Below are positions 44,411-51,951 of a DNA stretch of 64,000 nt, piece by piece (position 1 is the stretch's first letter; each line of letters begins with the position of its first letter). The notes beneath the pieces were generated by a model. The model ran no database searches and was not told the DNA's origin. It worked only from the letters and a program-made list of their open reading frames with translations. This stretch comes from Mycobacterium sp. GA-2829 (GTDB lineage: Bacteria > Actinomycetota > Actinomycetes > Mycobacteriales > Mycobacteriaceae): NCBI RefSeq assembly GCF_001499965.1, contig NZ_LQIT01000029.1, positions 1 through 64,000 on the forward strand, written 5' to 3'. The position numbers and the translations under genes are program-made.

Positions 44411-45903
44411 CAGTCGGTGGGGGCGTCGTCGGGCGTCGGCGTGACGGTCAGGGTCACCGGGCGACCGTCGCGCATCACCTCGATGGGTGCGGGTTCGCCG
44501 ATCTTGAGCTGACGAACCGCGACCACGAACTCGTCGGCGTCGGCCACGTCGCGGTTGCCGACCCTGACCACGACGTCGTTCTCCAGGATGCCGGCCCGTT
44601 CTGCCGCGCTGCCCGCCTTGACGTTGGCCACCTGAGCGCCCGAGGCCACGTCGTTGCTGACCGACTTTGCGGTTAGGCCGAGCGTGGGATGGGCGATCTT
44701 GCCGTCCTTGATCAACGCCTCGACGACGGTCTTCACCTCGTTGACCGGGATCGCGAAGCCCAGGCCGCTGGCGCTGTCGGACAGCGACTTGCCCGCGGTG
44801 TTGATACCGATGACGTTGGCGTCCATGTCGATCAGCGGACCGCCGGAGTTGCCGTGGTTGATCGAGGCGTCGGTCTGCACACCGTCGATCACCGTGTCGG
44901 TGTCGGAGCCGTCGCCCGAGAGCGGGACCGGCCGGTGCAGGGCGCTGATGATGCCCGAAGTGACCGTGCTGCGCAGGCCCAGCGGGGCGCCGGCGGCGAT
45001 CACCTCTTCGCCGACGCGCAGTTTGTCCGAGTCGCCCATCTTGGCCACCGACAGGTTGTCGACGTTGTCGACCTTGAGCACGGCGAGGTCGGTCTTCGGA
45101 TCGCGTCCGACGAGGTTGGCCGGCACCTCTTTCCCGTCGTTGAACACGACGGAGATCTTGTACTTGGCGGGGTTGTTGGCCGCCTCGGAGATCACGTGGT
45201 TGTTGGTGACGATGTAGCCGCGGTCGTCGATCACCACACCGGAACCCTGGGAGCCCTCCTGATCGCTCTTGGCCTCGACCGTGACCACCGAATCGGCGAC
45301 CGCGTCGGCGACCTTGGTGATCCGCCCTTCCGGCGGGTCGCCGCTGTCGCTGGTCTCGAGCGTGACCTTCGAGGTGGTGAACGCCTCCACGGTCTCGGCG
45401 GTCTTGTTGCCGACCCAGCCGCCGAGCGCGCCGACGGTCAGCGCGGTGAGCAGCAGGATCGCCAGCGCGACGTAGGAGACGCGGCGGCCGAACAGGACGT
45501 CGCGCACGCCGAGCTTGCCGACCTGTGCCGGCGCGTGCACCGGCGCGGGGGCGTGCTGGGCGGGGGTGCCCAGCGAGACCGGCGCGTTCGGATCGCGCCA
45601 CGGATCGGGTCCGTCATCCCCGCCGCCGCGGGCGCGTTCTGCGTCGAGTGCGCCGGCATCGGCGGGGTGGCGCTGCAGGGAATCGGCACCGGCGTACGGC
45701 GGACGGCCGAACGCCTCGGCCAGCACCGGGTCCGGCGCGGGGGTCTTGGGTGTGAACTGGGCCTGGTCGCGATACTTGTCGGCACCGAGAAAGGAACCGC
45801 TGACGCCGCTGGGCCTGCCGAAGGCACGCTGGGCCGCCGGGTCGACCGCAGGCCGTTCGACGGGGCGTGGGGCCATGCGGCGGCCCTGGTCCTGATTGGT
45901 CAC
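44410..45903 (-). CDS. htrA: Membrane serine protease HtrA (DegP-like)
   Basis: A 497-residue envelope protease. A 140-residue cytosolic Pro/Ala/Asp-rich N-terminus precedes one helix (about 143-163). The trypsin-like domain has His236 (TNNHV), Asp272 (TDLAV) and Ser353 (GNSGGP), and a C-terminal PDZ domain (ANVKAGSAAERAGILENDVVVRVG) recognises substrates. In M. tuberculosis HtrA (Rv1223) works with LppZ and SigE-dependent envelope stress control and can act on RseA signalling. It lies 9 bp after the rseA stop and overlaps tatB by one base. Likely on the sigE transcript and a SigE target. Confidence 0.94.
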   Translation of the reverse strand: MTNQDQGRRMAPRPVERPAVDPAAQRAFGRPSGVSGSFLGADKYRDQAQFTPKTPAPDPVLAEAFGRPPYAGADSLQRHPADAGALDAERARGGGDDGPDPWRDPNAPVSLGTPAQHAPAPVHAPAQVGKLGVRDVLFGRRVSYVALAILLLTALTVGALGGWVGNKTAETVEAFTTSKVTLETSDSGDPPEGRITKVADAVADSVVTVEAKSDQEGSQGSGVVIDDRGYIVTNNHVISEAANNPAKYKISVVFNDGKEVPANLVGRDPKTDLAVLKVDNVDNLSVAKMGDSDKLRVGEEVIAAGAPLGLRSTVTSGIISALHRPVPLSGDGSDTDTVIDGVQTDASINHGNSGGPLIDMDANVIGINTAGKSLSDSASGLGFAIPVNEVKTVVEALIKDGKIAHPTLGLTAKSVSNDVASGAQVANVKAGSAAERAGILENDVVVRVGNRDVADADEFVVAVRQLKIGEPAPIEVMRDGRPVTLTVTPTPDDAPTD

Positions 45904-45912
45904 GCGCCCAGC

Positions 45913-46311
45913 CTACCGGCGCTTGCGCCGGTCACGCGTCGGGTCGTCAGCAAACTTCGGCTGGTCGGCGTCCTCGATCGGGGACTTCGGCATGTGCTGC
46001 GGGATCTGCGACAACATCCCGAGCAGTGTGTTCGGTATCGCGATCGGCTGGCAGTCCCGCAACGCGGACCGGGCTTGACTCTGGGCGTCGACCTCGGCGG
46101 CACACTGCGGGCACAACGACAGGTGGTTGGCCGCCCGCATGTGCGCGGTCATGCTCAACTCGCCGTCGACGAAGGCCGCGACCGCCTCGATCGAGAGGTG
46201 TTCGGTGGAACCGAACTGGCGCGGTGCGCCGACCGGGGCGTTGCTCTGGGATGCGAACTGGGCGGGGATCCAGGAGAAGGCCCGCCGGAATACGTGCCCA
46301 GGATCGACCAT
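45913..46311 (-). CDS. rseA: Anti-sigma factor RseA
   Basis: A 132-residue zinc-associated anti-sigma protein that sequesters SigE. The HxxxCxxC motif is His63, Cys67, Cys70 (HLSLCPQC), preceded by the STEHLSIEAVAAFVDGELS segment matching Rv1222. There is no membrane helix, so the protein is cytosolic. In mycobacteria RseA is released from SigE by oxidation and by PknB phosphorylation followed by ClpC1P2 proteolysis. The C-terminal tail is shorter than in M. tuberculosis (154 residues). ATG 46311 (MVDPGHVFRRAFSW) chosen by homology; the longer frame is non-coding. It follows sigE by 85 bp. Confidence 0.93.
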   Translation of the reverse strand: MVDPGHVFRRAFSWIPAQFASQSNAPVGAPRQFGSTEHLSIEAVAAFVDGELSMTAHMRAANHLSLCPQCAAEVDAQSQARSALRDCQPIAIPNTLLGMLSQIPQHMPKSPIEDADQPKFADDPTRDRRKRR

Positions 46312-46396
46312 CACCCGACTCCTCTCGGTCTCACCGTTCTGTAAGACTCCGCCCACACGAATGTAGCGCGGCACCGTCCGTCTGGACACGCGATCG

Positions 46397-47152
46397 TCAG
46401 GCGGAGGTGGCGGCATCGGGCGCGTGACGGGCCAGGTAGTCCCGCAACGCCTGCCTTCCGCGGTGGATGCGGCTGCGGACCGTGCCCAGCTTCACCCCGA
46501 GCGTCGCGCCGATCTCCTCGTAGGACAGACCCTCGATGTCGCACAGGACGACCGCGGCGCGGAACTCCGGCGGCAGCGAGTCGAGCGCGGCCTGTAGGTC
46601 CGGGCCGAGCCGCGAGTCATGGAAGATCTGCTCGGGGTTCGGATCGTCGGCGGGCACCCGGTCGTAGTCCTCGGGCAGCGCCTCCATGCGGATGCGGCCG
46701 CGCCGCCGGACCATGTCGAGGAACAGGTTGGTGGTGATGCGGTGCAGCCAACCCTCGAACGTGCCGGGCTGGTAGTTCTGCACGGAACGGAAGACGCGGA
46801 TGAACGTCTCCTGGGTGAGGTCCTCGGCGTCGTGCTGGTTGCCCGAGAGGCGGTAGGCCAGCCGGTACACCCGGTCGGCGTGCTGACGGACCAGTTCGTC
46901 CCACGACGGCATCGTCGTCTTGTCGCCGGTCGCGTCGAAGACGGCCGTCCCGGTGAGTTCGTCGGTCGGCTCGACCCAGTCGGAATCGGCGAACTGCTCG
47001 AGATGCGCCATCGTGACGGGGGCAGCCTGGGGTGCCACGGTCTTCGTCGTCGTGGTGGTCGTCGGATCCTCCATCGTCGTGGGGTGGACGTTTTGCGCAA
47101 CAAGATCGGCCGCAGCCCTATTCCCGAAGCGCAGCCGCCTCCCGTGTTCCAT
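46397..47152 (-). CDS. sigE: ECF sigma factor SigE
   Basis: A 251-residue extracytoplasmic-function sigma factor for surface, SDS, heat and phosphate stress. Region 2 contains RVYRLAYRLSGNQHDAEDLTQETFIRVFRSV and region 4 SLPPEFRAAVVLCDIEGLSYEEIGATLGVKLGTVRSRIHRGR; both are nearly identical to M. tuberculosis SigE (Rv1221). The N-terminal 60 residues are variable. I chose ATG 47152 (MEHGRRLRFGN), which aligns with the M. tuberculosis start; GTG 47161, ATG 47074 and ATG 47011 are alternatives, and multiple starts are known for this gene. Heads the block sigE-rseA-htrA-tatB. Confidence 0.95.
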   Translation of the reverse strand: MEHGRRLRFGNRAAADLVAQNVHPTTMEDPTTTTTTKTVAPQAAPVTMAHLEQFADSDWVEPTDELTGTAVFDATGDKTTMPSWDELVRQHADRVYRLAYRLSGNQHDAEDLTQETFIRVFRSVQNYQPGTFEGWLHRITTNLFLDMVRRRGRIRMEALPEDYDRVPADDPNPEQIFHDSRLGPDLQAALDSLPPEFRAAVVLCDIEGLSYEEIGATLGVKLGTVRSRIHRGRQALRDYLARHAPDAATSA

Positions 47153-47161
47153 GCCGCCCAC

Positions 47162-47250
47162 CGTCCCCGAACCGGGTGTGGGGGCGATATGAGCAATATG
47201 AACGTTCCCTGAGAATGGTGGATACCCTCTGGTTCACCTGCGAAAACGGT
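47162..47250 (-). promoter_or_regulatory. sigE upstream region with ECF-type -35 element
   Basis: An AT-richer stretch. Read on the minus strand it has TCTCAGGGAAC followed by CATATT and CATATC. GGAAC (47208-47204) matches the -35 of SigE/SigH-type promoters, but no clear GTT -10 is spaced 18 away. CTCAGG also recalls MprA boxes. Suggestive only. Confidence 0.35.
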
Positions 47251-47318
47251 TGAATTTGGACGTATATCACACGTTGCCGCGCGGGCGTGTCGCGAACCCG
47301 GGCCGCGCGGCCGCGCTC

Positions 47319-47324
47319 TACAGT
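47319..47324 (+). promoter_or_regulatory. -10 hexamer of the O-methyltransferase (leaderless)
   Basis: TACAGT, six bases, then ATG 47331. It supports the short reading over the longer frame starting at 47250. Confidence 0.55.
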
Positions 47325-47330
47325 GCGGGC

Positions 47331-47993
47331 ATGGCGAGCACCGACGACCCGGCGGGTCAGCGATCGAGCCGTGCCGAAGCGATCGTCGCGCACGCCGAGC
47401 AGTCCATCTCCGAGGACGCGATCGTCGCCGCGGCCCGCGACCGTGCCGTCGACATCGGCGCAGGTGCGGTCACCCCGGCGGTCGGCGCGCTGCTCAGTGT
47501 CCTGGCGCGATTGACCGAGGCGAAGGCGGTCGTCGAGGTCGGCACCGGCGCCGGCGTGAGCGGGCTGTGGCTGCTGTCGGGGATGCGCGAGGACGGCGTG
47601 TTGACGACCATCGACGTCGAGCCCGAGCATCAGCGCATTGCGAAACAGGCATTCGTCGAGGCCGGTATCGGCCCGGGCCGGACACGGTTGATCAGCGGCC
47701 GCGCCCAGGACGTGCTGACCCGGCTCGCCGACGAGTCCTACGACCTGGTGTTCGTCGACGGTGATCCGGTCGACCAGCCCCAGTTCGTCGTCGAGGGCGT
47801 GCGGTTGCTGCGCCCGGGCGGCGCGATCGTCGTGCACCGCGCCGCGCTGGGCGGCCGGGCCGGCGATGCCAACGCCAAGGACGCCGAAGTCAGCGCCGTC
47901 CGTGAGGCGGCGCGGTTGATCGCCGAGGACGAGCGGCTCACCCCCGTCCTGGTGCCGCTGGGCGACGGCCTGCTCGCCGCCGCCCGCGACTGA
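47331..47993 (+). CDS. SAM-dependent O-methyltransferase (Rv1220c-like)
   Basis: A 220-residue class I methyltransferase of the caffeoyl-CoA / catechol O-methyltransferase type. SAM motif I is VVEVGTGAGVSGLW, followed by LTTIDVEPEHQRIA and the metal-linked YDLVFVDGDPVDQPQ. The C-terminal catalytic part has GGAIVVHRAALGG. Substrate unknown. Divergent from sigE across 178 bp, as in M. tuberculosis. Leaderless start at 47331, and a long hairpin (48008-48064) lies 15 bp after its stop. Confidence 0.87.
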   Translation: MASTDDPAGQRSSRAEAIVAHAEQSISEDAIVAAARDRAVDIGAGAVTPAVGALLSVLARLTEAKAVVEVGTGAGVSGLWLLSGMREDGVLTTIDVEPEHQRIAKQAFVEAGIGPGRTRLISGRAQDVLTRLADESYDLVFVDGDPVDQPQFVVEGVRLLRPGGAIVVHRAALGGRAGDANAKDAEVSAVREAARLIAEDERLTPVLVPLGDGLLAAARD

Positions 47994-48007
47994 TCCCCCG
48001 CTTTCGC

Positions 48008-48064
48008 CGAAACCGCATTCCCTGTCGTCAAGACGCGCGCTTGACCGCAGGGAATGCGGTTTCG
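48008..48064. terminator. Nested long hairpin after the O-methyltransferase
   Basis: 17-bp perfect arms (48008-48024 and 48048-48064, CGAAACCGCATTCCCTG and complement) around 23 bases. These hold a second hairpin, GTCAAG (48027-48032) with CTTGAC (48040-48045). It lies 15 bp after one stop and 11 bp before the -35 of the next gene, so it probably insulates the TetR operon. The arm ends match the kgd terminator. Confidence 0.7.
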
Positions 48065-48074
48065 CGGTAACGTG

Positions 48075-48104
48075 TTGACGCGCGACTGAACGTGCGTTTA
48101 GTCT
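48075..48104 (+). promoter_or_regulatory. Promoter of the TetR-ABC operon
   Basis: TTGACG (48075-48080), 18 bases, TAGTCT (48099-48104), then seven bases to the ATG at 48112. A near-consensus SigA promoter giving a leaderless transcript. Confidence 0.7.
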
Positions 48105-48120
48105 ATTGAACATGCGTTCA
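48087..48120. promoter_or_regulatory. Tandem TetR operator overlapping the start codon
   Basis: Two 14-bp imperfect palindromes, TGAACGTGCGTTTA (48087-48100) and TGAACATGCGTTCA (48107-48120), lie exactly 20 bp apart, two helical turns. Site 1 covers the -10. Site 2 contains the ATG (48112) of the regulator itself, so binding would block both promoter escape and initiation. Confidence 0.75.
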
Positions 48121-48777
48121 GCCGCTGATGACCGCACCGCCGTCGCCCGGATCCGGGACGCGGCGATCGAGCGGTTCGGCAGGGACGGCTTCGGGGTCAG
48201 CGTGCGGGCCATCGCCGAGGCCGCCGACGTCAGCCCGGCGCTGGTGATCCACCACTTCGGATCCAAGGAGAAACTGCGCGCCGCGTGCGACGAGCACGTC
48301 GCCGAACAGATCCGCAGCGATAAATCCGCGACGATCCAGAGCCACGATCCCGTGACCTGGCTGGCGGCGATGGCCGAGATCGAACAGTACGCACCGCTGA
48401 TGGCCTACCTGGTCCGCAGCATGCAGTCCGGCAGCGAACTCGCAAAAGGGTTGTGGCGCCGCATGATCGACAACACCGAGCAATACCTCGACGAGGGGGT
48501 GCGGGCGGGCACCGTCAAACCCAGCCGCGACCCGAACGCCCGCGCCCGCTATCTGTCGCTGGCCAACGGCGGCAGCTTCCTACTGTATCTCCAGCTGCAC
48601 GAGGATCCGACCGACATCCGCCGCGTCCTGCGCGAATACGCCGAGGACATGGTGCTGCCCGCGCTCGAGGTCTACACCGCCGGGCTGATGACCGACTCCA
48701 CGATGTACGACGCCTTTCTCACCTATCAAGGAGATGGTGATGACGACCCAGACAAGCATGTCCCCGCGCCGGCCTGA
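48112..48777 (+). CDS. TetR-family repressor of the ABC exporter (Rv1219c-like)
   Basis: A 221-residue regulator. The helix-turn-helix is at about residues 25-50 (VSVRAIAEAADVSPALVIHHFGSKEKL) and the C-terminal domain is long and helical. M. tuberculosis Rv1219c represses the Rv1218c-Rv1217c exporter operon and has a multidrug-type pocket. The ATG lies within a tandem operator and directly after a leaderless promoter, consistent with autorepression. Its 3' end overlaps the ABC ATPase gene by 38 bp, so all four genes (TetR, ATPase, permease, methyltransferase) form one coupled operon. Confidence 0.9.
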   Translation: MRSAADDRTAVARIRDAAIERFGRDGFGVSVRAIAEAADVSPALVIHHFGSKEKLRAACDEHVAEQIRSDKSATIQSHDPVTWLAAMAEIEQYAPLMAYLVRSMQSGSELAKGLWRRMIDNTEQYLDEGVRAGTVKPSRDPNARARYLSLANGGSFLLYLQLHEDPTDIRRVLREYAEDMVLPALEVYTAGLMTDSTMYDAFLTYQGDGDDDPDKHVPAPA

Positions 48778-49681
48778 GGGCTCCACCGCGCCGGCCGTCG
48801 AGATCCACGGACTGGTCAAGACTTTCGGCCGCACCCGGGCGCTCGACGGGCTCGACATGAACGTCGCCCCCGGCGACATCGCCGGATTCCTCGGGCCGAA
48901 CGGGTCGGGTAAGTCCACCACGATCCGCATCTTGCTCGGCCTGCTGCGCGCCGACGCGGGGACGGTCCGCCTGCTCGGCGGCGACCCGTGGCGCGATGCG
49001 GTCGACCTGCACCGCCGCATCGCCTACGTCCCCGGCGACGTCACCCTGTGGCCGAACCTCACCGGACTGCAGGCCATCGACTTCCTTGCCCGGCTGCGCG
49101 GACCCGGCGCCCAGCACACCGCCAGGCGCGACGACCTCATCGACAGGTTCGAACTCGACCCGCACAAGAAGGCCCGCACCTACTCCAAGGGCAACCGGCA
49201 GAAGGTCGCGCTCGTCGCCGCGTTCAGCACCGACGCCGACCTCTACATCCTCGACGAACCCACCTCCGGTCTGGATCCGTTGATGGAGAGGGTCTTTCAG
49301 GAATGCGTGCGCGAGGTCGCCGACCGTGGCGCCGCGGTGCTGCTGTCCAGCCACATCCTCGCCGAGGTCGAGAAGCTCTGCGACACCGTCACGATCATCC
49401 GGGCGGGCCGCACCGTCCGTTCCGGACCACTGGCCGACCTGCGCCACCTGATGCGCACGACCGTCACCACCCGCACCCGCGGGGACGTCACCGCGCTCGA
49501 AGACGCCCCGTTCGTGCACGACTTCGCCACCGCCGACGGCGGCGCCGTGTTTTCCGTCGACCGCGCAGACCTCGACACCGCGATGGCCCGGCTCACCGGC
49601 CTGGGCATCGCCGAACTCACCGTCACACCCGCATCGCTGGAGGACATGTTCCTGCGCGAGTACTCCGGGACGGCGCGATGA
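48740..49681 (+). CDS. ABC exporter ATPase (Rv1218c-like)
   Basis: A 313-residue ABC ATPase of the drug/antibiotic export type. Walker A GPNGSGKST, signature YSKGNRQKVALVAAF (degenerate, with YSKGN for LSGGQ, as usual in this group), Walker B LYILDEPTSGLD and H-loop SSHILAEV are present. The C-terminal part carries a roughly 80-residue accessory domain. With the next gene it should pump hydrophobic drugs; Rv1218c-Rv1217c is linked to tolerance of novobiocin, pyrazolones and other compounds. AAGGAG (48728-48733) favours ATG 48740 over 48734. Confidence 0.9.
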   Translation: MTTQTSMSPRRPEGSTAPAVEIHGLVKTFGRTRALDGLDMNVAPGDIAGFLGPNGSGKSTTIRILLGLLRADAGTVRLLGGDPWRDAVDLHRRIAYVPGDVTLWPNLTGLQAIDFLARLRGPGAQHTARRDDLIDRFELDPHKKARTYSKGNRQKVALVAAFSTDADLYILDEPTSGLDPLMERVFQECVREVADRGAAVLLSSHILAEVEKLCDTVTIIRAGRTVRSGPLADLRHLMRTTVTTRTRGDVTALEDAPFVHDFATADGGAVFSVDRADLDTAMARLTGLGIAELTVTPASLEDMFLREYSGTAR

Positions 49682-51273
49682 CCACCGCGGCGCCGGCGCG
49701 CGACAGGTCCGCCTACACCGGTGTGCCTCAACTGATCCGGCTCGCCCTGCGGCGCGACCGGATCCGGCTGAGCGTGTGGATCGCAGTGCTGACGCTGACC
49801 ATGGTGTACGCCCCCAACGCCGTCAAGCTGGCCTACCCCGAGGAAGCGCAGCGGCTCGCGCGAGTCAACCTGATGAAGACCCCGGCCGGGATCATCATGG
49901 GCGGCCCCATGTTCGGCGTCCGCGAGACCGACCTCGGGGCGATGATGGCCAACGAGCTCATGCTCACCCTGATCGTGGCGGCGTCGATCCTGAGCGTACT
50001 CACCGTCGTTCGGCACACCCGGGCCGAAGAGGAAAGCGGCGCAGCCGAATTGGTGCTGTCCTCGGTGGTGGGACGGTACGCCCGCACCACCGCGGCGCTG
50101 ATCCTCGTCGGCGCGGTCAACGCCGTGCTGGCCCTCACGATGACCGCGGCGATGGCCGCGTCCGGGTTCACGGTCGCCGACAGCCTCGCGATGTGCCTCG
50201 GCGTGACCGCGGTGTCGATGCTCTTCGGCGCCGTCGCCGCGGTGACCGCACAGCTGTGGCGGCAGTCCCGCAGCGCCACCGGCGCGGCGCTCGGGGTGCT
50301 CGCGGCGGCCGCGCTCATCCGCGGCATAGGCGATGTCATCGACAACACGGGCAGTGCCCTGAGCTGGGTGTCCCCCATCGCCTGGGCGCAGCAGATGCGG
50401 GCGTTCGTCGCGTTGCGCTGGTGGCCGCTGGCCCTGCTCGTCGCCGCCACGGTAGCGCTGATCGCGCTGGCCGCCTACTTGGAGAACCGCAGGCAGTACG
50501 ACGCGGGCACGCTGCCCACCACCGGCGACCGGCCCGACGCCCCGGCCATCCGCGGGGTGCTCGGTCTGCAGCTGACGCTGCAACGCGGGCTGACGATCGG
50601 CTGGGGTGTCGGCTTGTTCCTCGGCGGGTTGGCGTTCGGCTCGATGACGAAGTCGCTGATCGACGCCGCGCAGACCAACGAACTGCTGGCCCAGGTCCTC
50701 AACACCCAGGGCAACGAGGGCGTGTACACGACGATGACGCAGTTCCTGGCCGCGGCGGCGTCGGCCTACGTGGTCACCGCGGTGTTGCGGGTGCACGCCG
50801 ACGAGGAGTCCGGCACGGGTGAGGCGGTGCTGGCCGGGGCGGTGTCGCGGTGGCGCTGGTTGGGCAGCGCGGTGGTCGCGGCCCTGATCGGGGCCACGCT
50901 GCTGATGCTCGGCGCCGGGCTGGGCAACGGTCTCGGCGCGGGGCTGACGCTCGGTGAGCCGGGCACGATCGTCGAGCTGACCGTCGCCGGGCTGGCGTAC
51001 GTTCCGGCGTTGGCGGTGGTCGCCGGGGTGGCGGCGCTGGCGGTCGCGCTGCGCCGGCCGTGGCCGGCGTGGCTGGCGGTGGCGTTCATCGTCGTCTCGC
51101 TGTACCTCGGCGCGCTGCTGCGGCTGCCGCAGTGGCTGCTGGACGCCTCCCCGGTCGGCCAGACCACCGCACCGACGGACTACCCCGTGGTCGCGCTCGT
51201 CGTGATGGGTGCGGTCGCCGCCGCGCTCGTCGCGCTCGCAGGTGGGCTCTACCGCCACCGGGATGCGGTATGA
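49678..51273 (+). CDS. ABC exporter permease (Rv1217c-like)
   Basis: A 531-residue membrane protein with about twelve helices in two halves, each followed by a similar AEEESGAAELVLSSVVGR / ADEESGTGEAVLAGAVSR block. This internal duplication points to fusion of two six-helix permeases. It partners with the preceding ATPase and begins with an ATGA overlap. Export substrate unknown; probably multidrug. Equivalent to Rv1217c. Confidence 0.87.
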   Translation: MTTAAPARDRSAYTGVPQLIRLALRRDRIRLSVWIAVLTLTMVYAPNAVKLAYPEEAQRLARVNLMKTPAGIIMGGPMFGVRETDLGAMMANELMLTLIVAASILSVLTVVRHTRAEEESGAAELVLSSVVGRYARTTAALILVGAVNAVLALTMTAAMAASGFTVADSLAMCLGVTAVSMLFGAVAAVTAQLWRQSRSATGAALGVLAAAALIRGIGDVIDNTGSALSWVSPIAWAQQMRAFVALRWWPLALLVAATVALIALAAYLENRRQYDAGTLPTTGDRPDAPAIRGVLGLQLTLQRGLTIGWGVGLFLGGLAFGSMTKSLIDAAQTNELLAQVLNTQGNEGVYTTMTQFLAAAASAYVVTAVLRVHADEESGTGEAVLAGAVSRWRWLGSAVVAALIGATLLMLGAGLGNGLGAGLTLGEPGTIVELTVAGLAYVPALAVVAGVAALAVALRRPWPAWLAVAFIVVSLYLGALLRLPQWLLDASPVGQTTAPTDYPVVALVVMGAVAAALVALAGGLYRHRDAV

Positions 51274-51944
51274 AGATCGCGCTGCAGACCGCCGGATCGA
51301 TGGTGTTCGGTCTGCTCTTCTTCGGCGCCACCCTGTTCTGGCCCGCGGGCACGTTCCACTACTGGCAGGCCTGGCTGTTCCTGGCAGTGTTCTTCGTGAT
51401 GGCGACCGGCCCCAGCCTGTACTTGGCGACGAAGAGACCCGACGTTCTGCGGCGCCGACTGAAAGCGGGTCCGCAGGCCGAGACCCGGCCGGTGCAGCGC
51501 GTCGCCATCACGGGCACCGTGGCGACGGTCGCGGCGGTGTTGGTCGTCAGCGCGTTGGACCACCGATTCGGGTGGTCGACGGTGCCGACGCCGGTGGTGA
51601 TCGTCGGCGCGGTACTGGTTGCGGTCGGCCTGGGAACGTCTCAGCTCGTCATCCTCCAGAACTCGTACGCGGCGGCGACGGTCACCGTGGAGGCGGGCCA
51701 GCGCGTGGTCACCAGCGGGCTGTACGGGCTGGTGCGGCACCCCATGTACTCGAGCACCGCGGTGATGATGCTCGGCACTCCACCCGCGTTGGGGTCGTGG
51801 TGGGGCCTGGTCGCGCTGCTGCCCGGAATCGTGGTGATGCGCATGCGCATTCTCGACGAGGAACGCCTGCTGCGCGACGAACTCGACGGCTACGCCGCCT
51901 ACACCCGGCAGGTGCGATACCGGCTGCTGCCGTACGTGTGGTGA
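51270..51944 (+). CDS. ICMT-like membrane methyltransferase (Rv1216c-like)
   Basis: A 224-residue multi-helix protein. The C-terminal GLYGLVRHPMYSS and a DEERLLRDELDGYAAYTRQVRYRLLPYVW end are the signature of isoprenylcysteine carboxyl methyltransferase / PEMT-like proteins, which bind SAM at the membrane and methylate lipids or small hydrophobic molecules. ATGA overlap with the permease gene. Prenylated proteins are not expected in mycobacteria, so a lipid or drug-like substrate is more likely. Its coupling to an exporter suggests modify-and-export, which is inference. Confidence 0.82.
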   Translation: MKIALQTAGSMVFGLLFFGATLFWPAGTFHYWQAWLFLAVFFVMATGPSLYLATKRPDVLRRRLKAGPQAETRPVQRVAITGTVATVAAVLVVSALDHRFGWSTVPTPVVIVGAVLVAVGLGTSQLVILQNSYAAATVTVEAGQRVVTSGLYGLVRHPMYSSTAVMMLGTPPALGSWWGLVALLPGIVVMRMRILDEERLLRDELDGYAAYTRQVRYRLLPYVW

Positions 51945-51951
51945 CCCGGCC

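Noticed and set aside
47162..47250. Confident SigE/SigH or MprA site upstream of sigE
   Set aside because: GGAAC and CTCAGG occur, but a correctly spaced -10 and a second MprA repeat are missing; kept only as a weak regulatory feature.
49297..51258. A 653-residue minus-strand open frame opposite the ABC permease
   Set aside because: His/Arg/Gln-rich shadow; no start signal and no recognised fold.
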